Source: Ardenticatenaceae bacterium
Lineage (GTDB): Bacteria; Chloroflexota; Anaerolineae; Promineifilales; Promineifilaceae
Reading direction: 5' to 3'
NCBI GenBank assembly: GCA_020634455.1
Contig: JACKBQ010000001.1
Location: 1,178,001 to 1,242,000, forward strand
DNA: 64,000 nt
How positions within the stretch are numbered: position 1 is the first letter of the stretch; every line of letters starts with the position of its first letter. Below, in pieces: positions 7,662 to 18,300 of this stretch. A program made the translations under genes and the position numbers. The notes below the pieces were generated by a model. That model was given only the letters and a program-made list of their open reading frames with translations, was not told the DNA's origin and did no database searches.

Positions 7662-8480
7662 ATGCACTATCTCATAGACGGCCACAACCTCATCGCCAAA
7701 CTGCCAGACATTGACCTGAGCGACCCGGATGACGAAATCCAACTCATTTTGAAGCTGCGGCAGTGGACGGCCGTTTCCCTCAAGCGCGTCGTCACTGTTT
7801 ATTTTGATGGCGGCATTCCCGGCGGCCACAACGTCAATCTCTCCAACTCCCAGGTAAAAGTGATTTTTGTCTCCGAAGGAAAAACGGCCGATTCCCTCAT
7901 CATCGCCCGCATCAACCGCGTCAAAAATCCGCCCGAATTTGTCCTCGTCACCAGCGACCAAGAGATCATCGCCGCCGCCAACAAGCGCAAAATGAAGCAC
8001 ATGCGCAGCGAAAAGTTCGCTATGCGCCTCAGTGCCGATCGGGAAGAACGCACCCTGCTCGGCCCCACCATCACCGACGACCACCCCATCATCAGCGATG
8101 CCGAAGTTGAGCAATGGCTGGATCTGTTCGGTCCCGTGGACGAAAAAGCGCTGCGCCGCCGACCCAAGCCCGTGCCGCCCAACCGCCCCGCGCCCGAACC
8201 GGAGCCAGAGCCAGAAGAAGCGGAAGAAGCCACCCCCAAACCACCAGCCAGCAGCGACCGCGAAAATCCCGAACTCAGCGACGATGAGCTGCGCGAATGG
8301 CTCACCCTCTTCGGCGGCGAACCCAAAGAAAAAACACCAACCACTAGCAAACCAACCACTAAGACGAACAAGCCCGCCGCTGGCAACCCAGCCGTCAAAA
8401 AGAAAAAAACCTCGAATCCTCACAAACTCAGCAAAAAAGATTTGGATGCCTGGAACGCCTACTTCGGCAAAGACGAATAA
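7662..8480 (+). CDS. NYN-domain (YacP/Rae1-like) nuclease with a three-motif tail
   Basis: 272 residues. The N-terminal about 140 residues form a NYN/PIN-like domain: YLIDGHNLI (Asp7, the first metal ligand), VYFDGG and VTSDQEI, as in YacP, which cuts mRNA in the ribosomal A-site in Bacillus. The remaining half is a Pro/Glu/Lys-rich, probably disordered tail. It repeats one short motif three times: ISDAEVEQWLDLFG, LSDDELREWLTLFG and LSKKDLDAWNAYFG. Each is an acidic helix ending in Trp-x-x-x-Phe-Gly, separated by low-complexity linkers. YacP itself lacks such a tail. The motifs may dock a partner repeatedly; no partner is suggested by the neighbours. Confidence 0.8.
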   Translation: MHYLIDGHNLIAKLPDIDLSDPDDEIQLILKLRQWTAVSLKRVVTVYFDGGIPGGHNVNLSNSQVKVIFVSEGKTADSLIIARINRVKNPPEFVLVTSDQEIIAAANKRKMKHMRSEKFAMRLSADREERTLLGPTITDDHPIISDAEVEQWLDLFGPVDEKALRRRPKPVPPNRPAPEPEPEPEEAEEATPKPPASSDRENPELSDDELREWLTLFGGEPKEKTPTTSKPTTKTNKPAAGNPAVKKKKTSNPHKLSKKDLDAWNAYFGKDE

Positions 8481-8540
8481 CTGCTCCCTTGTTATTCCGC
8501 GCAGGCGGAAATCCATCCATCTTTCACCAAGAGATACAAG

Positions 8541-9443
8541 CTAGAGTGAGTGCGATTCGTTCGGCGAATTGATTTGCAAATGCGCCAGCTTTTGCCCCGC
8601 GATGAGTTGAATTAGACTGATACGGCCGTTCACCGCATACACACAAATCACGACAAACGGCTTGCTAGTGGCCGTCAGCAGCATCGCCGGATGGCCGTTA
8701 AGCGATACCACCTGCGCTTGCAGCGCCCCCGGCGATAACTTGCGCACGCCCAACATAAACTGGGCCACCGCTTCTGGCCCACGCAGCACCCGAATCGCCG
8801 CGCCCCGCTCGCCGCCCCCATCGGGCACCAGCGTCACATCTTCGGTAAGCATGGCCAGAAACCCGGCGAAATCGCCCACTTCCACTACCTGCAAAAAGCC
8901 GCGCAGCAGACGCTCCTGGTCTGCCGGATCACTGTCGAAGCGGGGGCGATTGGCGGCAATGTGCTGTTTGGCCCGCCTCCCCAACTGGCGACAGGCCGCG
9001 TCGCTTTTGTCCAGCATCGCGCCAATCTCGCTGTAGCTGTAATCGAACAGCTCGTGCAGCAAAAAGACCGCCCGTTCTGCCGGGGATAATTTTTCCAGCA
9101 GCATCAAAAACGCCAGCGAGAGGGAATCGTGCAGGATGGTTTGGTCTTGCGGATTGGCTAAATCGGGCAAGTTGGCCGTTAGCACCGGCTCTGGCAGCCA
9201 GGGACCCAGGTAAGTTTCCCGCCGGTGGCTGGCGGACTGAAGCCGGTTCAGGCTCAACCGGGTGGCAATAGTGGTTAAGTAAGCCTGCGCATTTTCCACT
9301 TGGGCAAGGGGCACGGCCCGTGCCCGCAAATACACCTCTTGCATAATGTCTTCTGCTTCGCTAGCAGTGCCCATCATACGGTATGCCAGCCCAAAAAGGC
9401 GGGGGCGATGAGCTTCAACTTGAGATGCCAAAGATTCAGTCAT
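8541..9443 (-). CDS. ECF sigma factor, ECF41 (SigJ-like) with SnoaL-like C-terminal domain
   Basis: 300 residues from ATG 9443, chosen because MTESLASQVEAHRPRLFGLAYRMMG matches the usual SigJ start; a GTG at 9461 would add six residues. Sigma region 2 spans about 8-75 and region 4 about 115-165 (LSPAERAVFLLHELFDYSYSEIG). ECF41 hallmarks are WLPEP in the linker (82-86) and DGGG (208-211) in the fused SnoaL/NTF2-like domain, which in this group controls sigma activity instead of a separate anti-sigma factor. The gene follows an FAD/NAD oxidoreductase by a few bases, a pairing known for ECF41, and is probably co-transcribed with it. Confidence 0.9.
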   Translation of the reverse strand: MTESLASQVEAHRPRLFGLAYRMMGTASEAEDIMQEVYLRARAVPLAQVENAQAYLTTIATRLSLNRLQSASHRRETYLGPWLPEPVLTANLPDLANPQDQTILHDSLSLAFLMLLEKLSPAERAVFLLHELFDYSYSEIGAMLDKSDAACRQLGRRAKQHIAANRPRFDSDPADQERLLRGFLQVVEVGDFAGFLAMLTEDVTLVPDGGGERGAAIRVLRGPEAVAQFMLGVRKLSPGALQAQVVSLNGHPAMLLTATSKPFVVICVYAVNGRISLIQLIAGQKLAHLQINSPNESHSL

Positions 9444-9450
9444 ACAAACG

Positions 9451-10692
9451 CTAATCTCCACTCTCTAATGGGCTTACGGCCGTTTCCAACCGTTTTATTT
9501 TGCGCTGCTGCCGGGCATAACGACCCTGGCCCACCCAAAAGAAAAAGCCGGGCAGCCGTCGCTCAATCCTTAAAAAGGCAAACAGCATCCAAACAAAGAA
9601 GTTGCGCAGCTTCACGGCCGTTTTTCGCCGAAAAATGGGGCCAACGGGACGATCTGCCGGGAAAGTGTTGAAACCAACCGCATCCTCTGGCCCCAGCGCA
9701 ATTGCCTGCCCGTAGGTGGCAAAGCTCAATGGCTTCTGCTGCTTTTGTTTGAGAACGGCCGTAATATTGTCCGCCGCCAGCGCCCCGGTAATCAAAGCAA
9801 CCAGCAAGCTCATCCGCACGGGCGTGCCGGGGTCTTCCACCGGGCTGGCCGCGTCGCCCACGGCATAAATGGTATCACACGCCGTCGAGCGCAAAAACGG
9901 GTCCACCAGCAGTTGATTTTGCCTATTCACCGGCAACCCGGCCACTTTGGCCAGATCGGGTACCTGAAAGCCGCCACACCAAACCGTTACCTGAGCATCG
10001 AGGAACCGGCCGTCTGGCAAAGCCACCCCGGTCTCACTCACCGAGGCAACCGGGCTGTTTTCCAGCAGTTCAATCCCCTGCTCCGCGAGCGCGTCCAGCA
10101 TGTGGGTTTGAATGGTTACCCCTTTGAAACCACCCACGTCACCGGATGAGAGCAGTTTTACGGCCGTTTGCGGATGCTTTGCCTTAATTTCGCAGGCCGC
10201 CTCAATGCCCGTCGCCCCGCCGCCCGCCACCAGCACGCTATCCGCTGGCCGCAATGTCGCCAACCGGGTTTGCAGCGCCGAAGCGGAACGTTCGCCAAAG
10301 GCATCCAGCAGGTAAGCATGTTCCTCCACGCCGGGTACCCGCTGCTGCTCGATCCGGCTGCCCAGCGCGTAAACCAAATAATCATACGGCAAGGTTTGGG
10401 TTCCGGCTTCGGTAGAAATTGTGACCGTCCTTGCCTCTGGTGCGATGGCTGTGGCCCAACCCTGCACAAATTTTACGGCCGTTCCCCGCAGCATTTCTGT
10501 CATGGCTGGCTGGCGGGTTTGTTTGCCAACGACCGTTTCATGCAGCCGCAGCCGCTCCACAAAATGATTCAACCCATTCACCAGCGTGATTTCTGTTTGC
10601 AACCGCCGCGTTTTGCCCGCCAACCGCAAAGCCGCCATCACACCTGCATATCCCCCACCCAATACCAAAATTTTCGTTTTGCCTTTTGTCAT
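9451..10692 (-). CDS. NDH-2-like NAD(P)/FAD-dependent oxidoreductase
   Basis: 413 residues. The FAD-binding motif ILVLGGGYAGVMAA opens the protein. The second Rossmann motif VLVAGGGATGIEAACEI binds NAD(P)H. TIYAVGDAA is the conserved GD motif contacting FAD. A C-terminal stretch, NFFVWMLFAFLRIERRLPGFFFW, is amphipathic or hydrophobic and likely associates with the membrane, as in type II NADH dehydrogenases. It belongs to the oxidoreductases found beside SigJ/ECF41 sigma factors and is the likely main target of the sigma factor encoded directly downstream. The physiological substrate is unknown. Confidence 0.88.
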   Translation of the reverse strand: MTKGKTKILVLGGGYAGVMAALRLAGKTRRLQTEITLVNGLNHFVERLRLHETVVGKQTRQPAMTEMLRGTAVKFVQGWATAIAPEARTVTISTEAGTQTLPYDYLVYALGSRIEQQRVPGVEEHAYLLDAFGERSASALQTRLATLRPADSVLVAGGGATGIEAACEIKAKHPQTAVKLLSSGDVGGFKGVTIQTHMLDALAEQGIELLENSPVASVSETGVALPDGRFLDAQVTVWCGGFQVPDLAKVAGLPVNRQNQLLVDPFLRSTACDTIYAVGDAASPVEDPGTPVRMSLLVALITGALAADNITAVLKQKQQKPLSFATYGQAIALGPEDAVGFNTFPADRPVGPIFRRKTAVKLRNFFVWMLFAFLRIERRLPGFFFWVGQGRYARQQRKIKRLETAVSPLESGD

Positions 10693-10913
10693 TTTTACAC
10701 CTCGCTAATTTGGGACAACGGCAAGCGCCACTTTCCCGCTTTAAAATATTTCCTGCCAAAGAAGACAAAGGAACCAGACCAAATGTGACACGATTCTGAA
10801 AATTGCTCAAAATTGGCACCGAATAACCGCAAATTGTGGTAGAATTACGAACTTACGTTCTGATAAATCTAAGGTCTACACATCTTCCACCGCTAGAATG
10901 CAGAAGCATAAAA

Positions 10914-10946
10914 ATCTGCGCTAATCTGCGAAATCTGCGGATAGGT
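10914..10946. repeat. AATCTGCG-type intergenic repeat
   Basis: Three degenerate copies of AATCTGCG in a row lie in the uvrB leader. Related copies occur at about 13192-13231, 35199-35242, 42009-42060 and 56975-57003. The remainder of the 10693-10967 gap is AT-rich and probably holds divergent promoters (TAGAAT near 10839), but no element is certain. Confidence 0.75.
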
Positions 10947-10967
10947 TTAAGTAAAAAGAGGAACCCT

Positions 10968-13046
<2,079 letters not shown>

Positions 13047-13055
13047 TTGGTTGGT

Positions 13056-13084
13056 GTAGAGACGTTGCAATGCAACGTCTCTAC
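13056..13084. repeat. REP palindrome GTAGAGACGTTGCA, also a possible uvrB terminator
   Basis: GTAGAGACGTTGCA, one A, then TGCAACGTCTCTAC form a perfect 14-base inverted repeat ten bases after the uvrB stop. This repeat is known from many bacterial genomes. The transcript would fold into a tight hairpin, but there is no long T-run. Confidence 0.85.
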
Positions 13085-13253
13085 CTTGTGTACAAATTTC
13101 CCCATGTTATACTTTTCTGAAAATTGAATGCTTGTAGATTGCTTGATGATGACCATCTTGTGTCTAAACAAGTATGGCAGTGTCAAAAAGAAAATCTGCG
13201 CACGCAAGATGCGCAAATCTGCGAAATCTGTGGATAACATTTTTAGGAAAATT

Positions 13254-15017
13254 ATGGACGCTATTCTCAATCAAGAGCAAGAAGAACTGCTCAAACGCAC
13301 CCGCGACACCCTGGGCCAACTGCGCGATTTGCTGGGCGAAACGGCCGCTTCCAAAGAAGACCGCGCCGCCCTGGCCGACTCCATTCGCCAGCTAGACGAT
13401 TTATTCTTGCTGGTCGTGGCTGGGGAGTTCAACGCGGGCAAATCCGCCTTCATCAACGCCTTTTTGGGGCAAGAGCTGCAAACCGAAGGCGTTACGCCAA
13501 CTACCAGCCAAATCTACCTGCTCAAGTACGGCGAAATCGCCAACCTGGTCCCTGGCGACAAGGGCGTCTGGGTGCAAACTGCGCCTATCGAAATGCTGCA
13601 AAAAATCAGCATTGTGGACACGCCCGGCACCAACGCCATCTTGCGCGAACACGAGGCGCTGACGGCCGAATTTATCCCCCGTTCTGATTTGGTTTTGTTT
13701 ATCACCTCGGCGGATCGGCCGTTCAGCGAAAGCGAGCGCAATTTCCTGACGCAAATTCGGGATTGGGGCAAAAAGATTGTGCTGCTGGTCAACAAAACGG
13801 ACATTCTCAGCGCCGAGGGTGAACGCAACCAGGTGATCGAATTTGTGCGCGATTCCGCCAAAAATCTGGTGGGCGAGATTTCGGCCGTGTTCCCTATTTC
13901 CGCCAAGCAGGCACAGCGGGCCAAGGCAGGCCAGCCGCAGCTTTGGTCGCAGAGCGGTTTTGAGCCGCTAGAAGCGTTTATTCACGACACGTTGGACGAT
14001 GACGGCCGTTTCCGCCTTAAGCTGCTCAATCCGCTAGGGGTTGGGCTAAAACTGGTGCGCAAACAGCTCACGCACAGCGAAGAAGATCTGGCCTCCTTGC
14101 AAGACGACCGTCAACTGCTGGACGACATCGAACGGCAAATGCTGTACTACGACGAGGACATGCAGCGCAATTTCCAGGCGCGCCTCAGCGAAGTGGACAA
14201 TATTTTGTACGCCATGGAAAAGCGCGGCGACGACTTTTTTGAGGAGATGATCCGCTTTAGCCGCGTCACCGACCTCATGCGCTCCCGTGCCCTGGAAAAA
14301 GCGTTTGAGACCAAAGTGGTGGCCGATACGCCCAAGCAGATTGAAAATCGGGTGAGCGAACTGGTGGACTGGATGGTGGAGCAGGATTTACGGCAGTGGA
14401 CGGCCGTTGCCGAACACATGTCCCAGCGCAAAGAAGCCCACAACAACCGCGTCGTTGGGCAATCTGGCCCCAAGGAAGGCACCCTGGCCTACGACCGCGC
14501 CCGGCTGGTCAGCTCCATCGGCGCGGCCACCCAACGCGCCGTAGAAACCTACGACAAAGACAAAGAAGCGGCCGAACTGGCCGAAGTGGCACGTTCGGCA
14601 GTAGTTGGCACCGGGTTGGCGGGGGCTGCGGGTGCCGCCGGGCTGGGATTGGCGCTAACAAGCGGTTTGCACCTTGTTTTTTGGGATGTGACGGGCATCG
14701 TGGCGGGGATTGCTTTTGCCACATTGGGTGCGCTCATCTTGCCCGCCCGCCGTCGCAAAGCCAAGCGCGAGCTAGAAGAAAAGCTGGCGGCGCTGCGCCA
14801 AAAGCTGGTTGGCAGCCTGACGGAGCAGTTCACCCGCGAAATGGAGCGGGGCGCGCAGCGCATCCAGGATACAATTGCCCCGTTTGCTCGTTTTGTCCGC
14901 GCCGAAAACGACAAGATTTCGGCGCAGCGGGATGAACTGGTGGAGCTAGAAGCGCACATCAGCGGCTTGCAAGCGCAGTTGAAGTTGAAGGCGATTGCGG
15001 AGGCGAGTAGTCGGTAA
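13254..15017 (+). CDS. Dynamin-family (BDLP-like) membrane-remodelling GTPase
   Basis: 587 residues from ATG 13254, which has AGGA six bases upstream; the frame is open further up, but only through AATCTGCG repeat DNA. GTPase motifs are G1 GEFNAGKS (57-64), G2 Thr in TPTTSQ, G3 DTPG (about 121-124) and G4 NKTD (about 181-184). A long helical stalk follows. The Gly/Ala-rich hydrophobic hairpin at about 449-498 (GLAGAAGAAGLGLAL, then VTGIVAGIAFATLGALIL) is the likely membrane paddle. A final coiled coil (about 505-585) completes the bacterial dynamin-like plan. These proteins bend or fuse membranes, and some protect against phage or antibiotics. No second dynamin gene is adjacent, although bacterial dynamins often come in pairs. 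Confidence 0.88.
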   Translation: MDAILNQEQEELLKRTRDTLGQLRDLLGETAASKEDRAALADSIRQLDDLFLLVVAGEFNAGKSAFINAFLGQELQTEGVTPTTSQIYLLKYGEIANLVPGDKGVWVQTAPIEMLQKISIVDTPGTNAILREHEALTAEFIPRSDLVLFITSADRPFSESERNFLTQIRDWGKKIVLLVNKTDILSAEGERNQVIEFVRDSAKNLVGEISAVFPISAKQAQRAKAGQPQLWSQSGFEPLEAFIHDTLDDDGRFRLKLLNPLGVGLKLVRKQLTHSEEDLASLQDDRQLLDDIERQMLYYDEDMQRNFQARLSEVDNILYAMEKRGDDFFEEMIRFSRVTDLMRSRALEKAFETKVVADTPKQIENRVSELVDWMVEQDLRQWTAVAEHMSQRKEAHNNRVVGQSGPKEGTLAYDRARLVSSIGAATQRAVETYDKDKEAAELAEVARSAVVGTGLAGAAGAAGLGLALTSGLHLVFWDVTGIVAGIAFATLGALILPARRRKAKRELEEKLAALRQKLVGSLTEQFTREMERGAQRIQDTIAPFARFVRAENDKISAQRDELVELEAHISGLQAQLKLKAIAEASSR

Positions 15018-15101
15018 TCGGTAATCGGTGAACGGTTGGGGCGAATGATTTCTCCAGGCGAGATACTTTAGCTGCCGATCACCTTGCTCAAAATAGATAC
15101 A

Positions 15102-15136
15102 AAAAACGGCCGTTTCTGGTGGAAACGGCCGTTTTT
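15102..15136 (+). terminator. Hairpin terminator made of two ACGGCCGT palindromes
   Basis: AAAAACGGCCGTTTC (15102-15116), a five-base loop TGGTG and GAAACGGCCGTTTTT (15122-15136) form a perfect 15-base stem ending in T residues. It sits about 85 bases after the GTPase stop and can act in both directions. The rest of the 308-base gap (15018-15325) holds a GTAATCGG repeat at 15011-15036 and AT-rich leader DNA of the giant gene. Confidence 0.85.
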
Positions 15137-15325
15137 CATTTCATCTCTCATCCCCCCAATATCCTCCTTTTTTCCTAAAGACAAAAAGATCATAAAGAAA
15201 TATTCTTAAAGTCAGTTGTTTAGTTTAGCCTCTTGAAATTTTCAGTTTACAAAAGCAACCAACCATCCCGAAACAAATAACAGTCACTAGAGGCATTGGG
15301 AGCTAATCCGAAAAGTAGGGCAAAA

Positions 15326-18300
15326 ATGAATACAAAGATTGCACGTCTATTTCTTGCTATTGCGATTGGAATTGGTGTTAGCTGGGGTATGTTCACCTCA
15401 CTCGCCACTCCTTTACTAAAGGCTCAGGAGGCGCCTTGCAGCCTCAGCGAAAACGAAAGTGAGTGCTATCTACCTGAAAACAAAGGGACGGCCGCAGAAA
15501 CGGCCGTCCCTTCATTTGTTCAGGATGCTCCCCAGGAAACCCCCATTGAACAGGCCTTAAAAGAAGCATACGAGCGCATTTTGATTGCGGGGGATTACAA
15601 ATTTACTGCTGAAAGTGAACAAACCCTCCTACCGCGCCCACTACCCGAAATGATCGGCCAAACAGACCAAAGAGTTGACATGATGATGGCGGGTGAAGTT
15701 TCCATGCCAAACTTCAGTCAATTTAGCGTCAGTCTGGATGGTGCGGGCCTGGACCCAACCCCAGTGGCCCTCATCGTGGAAGGTGCCGAAAGTTACATCT
15801 TGCGCGGCGGGGAAAAAATCCCCATCAACAATCCAGCCACCCTTGCTTCGCCTACAGGGGATTTTGTTAGCTATCTGGCTGCAGCCGAAAATGTAGCCCC
15901 TTGTGAAAATATCGTGGCACCGTTTGCCGATGTTTCCGCTTGCTACACCTTCGATATCAACGGCCCCGCCTTTGCCGAACATGTCCGCCAGGCGATGCAA
16001 AAACAAATCAACCAATCTACAGACGTAGCGCCGCCCGGAGCTGTGCCCACTGTATCGCCATCGCCAATGCTTATGGCAATGAATGGCCAAGGGAAAGTCT
16101 GGCTAGATAGCAATGGATTACCGCTTCGGCAATCCATAAACATGTACCTGCCAGAGATGGATGATTATTATGATGCCGATGTGCGCATGATCATCAATTA
16201 CACCTTTAGTGCAGAAGCAATTGCGGCCGTAAATGCAGCTCAAACTAAGGATTTGCAATATTTGCCTCAGCTCCCCCCCGTCGAAGAAATTGTTGCAGCA
16301 ACTCAAGCATCTCTGCCCTATATCTTTATTTTTGCATTTTTTGTCACAATCGTTGCTGCGCTTACGGTTCTGCGTCGTCGCCGGTGGGTTTATGGCTTTA
16401 TTTCCATTTTCCTCACGATGACTTACCTGACTGCACCGCTCCTGCAAATCATTGGGTATGATTTGTATGAGCGTCGCCAGGTGTATGCGGCCGATTTTTC
16501 TACCTTGTTTGCCAATGACCTTGAAGACAATACAAACGATTCGGCCGTTGCCACTGCTGCTGTTGATACACAAACAGATGCATTAGCTGCACCCATGCAA
16601 ACATTTGCTCCAGATGTTTACTGCGGCTTAGGTGGTAACGCAGATCGTGATGGTGACAAGTTAGCCGATGATGCTGAAAATTGTCTGGGGACTGATCCGA
16701 ATCGGGCAGACAGCGACAATGATGGCGTTGATGACGGCCAGGAGGTATTCGGTTTTTCCTACGGCTTAACCACCACCACCCAACTTTGGCATAGTAATCC
16801 GCTAAATCCTGATTCAAATGGAGACGGCCGTTTGGATGGCGAGGAATGGCCAGACAGCACCAACATTACCACAACCAAGACCACCGCTGACCTGGATGGG
16901 GACGGCATTCCGAACCTGTGGGACAACGATGATGACGGTGACGATGTCTCCGACGGCAACGACCTTTCCCCCGCCTCTCGCACTGCGTACATTACCCCCA
17001 CCAAAACCATCAGCAGCAGCGCAACCACCACCGATACCTTCAATTTCAACATCAGCGGCGCTTATGATGGCTACATTTACCTGGATATTCAGATTCAGCC
17101 ACAGGACCTGGATCACGTCCGATATGGCATGACGCCTTTGGATTGGGGCGCAGACTTTAAGGGGCAAATTCAAGATCACAACAACTCGACCAATGATCTA
17201 CAGCTGATCCCGATGCTTTCGATGGAAACCAATTTGCCTCCGGATAGAGATCTAGCTGAAGAGTACAACGTCTCTCCCTTTAACGATACGGACAAAGATG
17301 GCTACCACAATGTGATGGTACCCTTGGGCCTTGTCGGTACGGCGGGTAAATACGAGGCTTTTAGCGCACGGATCGCGTATGGCCCCAAAACCCTGGCCGC
17401 TTTAAGTGCCTCAGGCATTCGCTGGCGCAATGTTCAACTCGTTTGGATTGTTCAGGCCAGGTTAGATTCCTCAAGCGGCGATAAAACGGTTGAAAAAGTA
17501 ACACCTATTCTTACTTACACTGAACCTTCTTTTCGTATCACCGGCTGGCAGGTAATCAAATCTGGAACATTTGAAAGCGCCATTATTGGCACGCCAGCTA
17601 TGCCTAATGACGACCGCCAGCTGTTCCAGATGATGTTTGGCCTAAGCGAGTCCTTCCTGACCCATCTGAATCCAAATTTGGAAGAGATTGAAGCGCGTTT
17701 TAGTGGGGCAAATACACCTGTTGAACAAAAATGGGGCATTACCACAACTGTCGCCGTTGATTTACCGCTTAACTCGTATGAACATTTTGATGCCGGGGTG
17801 AAAGGTCTCGATGAAAGAATAAAAACTTTCTTAAGCGATTATTATCCCTGGGATTCCACCAGTGTCGTCATCCTGGCCAGTGAATCGCATATGGGTGTAT
17901 ATGATCAAGATAGCCTAAATCAATTGGAACCGGCTCTGGGCACCCTGGCGGTTAATCTAAATAATATTTCCCTGGTGACGCAGCGCTCACTAGATTTGCA
18001 AATGCGAGATGGTTGGAAATTAGTCTCTGGTGGCGATTTGGCCCTAAAGGCTATGGATCGGACGAAGGTTGCTGTAAATACGGCCGTTACCCAACTCAAA
18101 GACCAATACCCAGCTATCGAAACCGCAGATCTGGCAGCATTGGTTCAATCCTTCTACATGACCTGGGAAGGTGGACGGGTCGTACCGGTGCAGGCTGATG
18201 GCCTTAATAATGCAGCCCCCGCCATCACCGACCAGGATATTTACCAGCTTTTATACACCACGCCACGCGACCGTTACAACGATCCTGCAAATATAAGCAC

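Noticed and set aside
10836..10967. A 44-residue N-terminal extension of UvrB from a GTG
   Set aside because: It is translated from AATCTGCG repeat DNA, while ATG 10968 has a ribosome site and the family N-terminus.
13128..13253. A 42-residue N-terminal extension of the dynamin-like GTPase
   Set aside because: It reads through repeat DNA; ATG 13254 has AGGA at good spacing and begins the conserved helix.
15240..15325. A cyclic-di-GMP or other riboswitch in the leader of the giant gene
   Set aside because: Some GGGAGC / AGTAGGGCAAA elements are suggestive, but no consensus core or consistent pairing could be found by eye.
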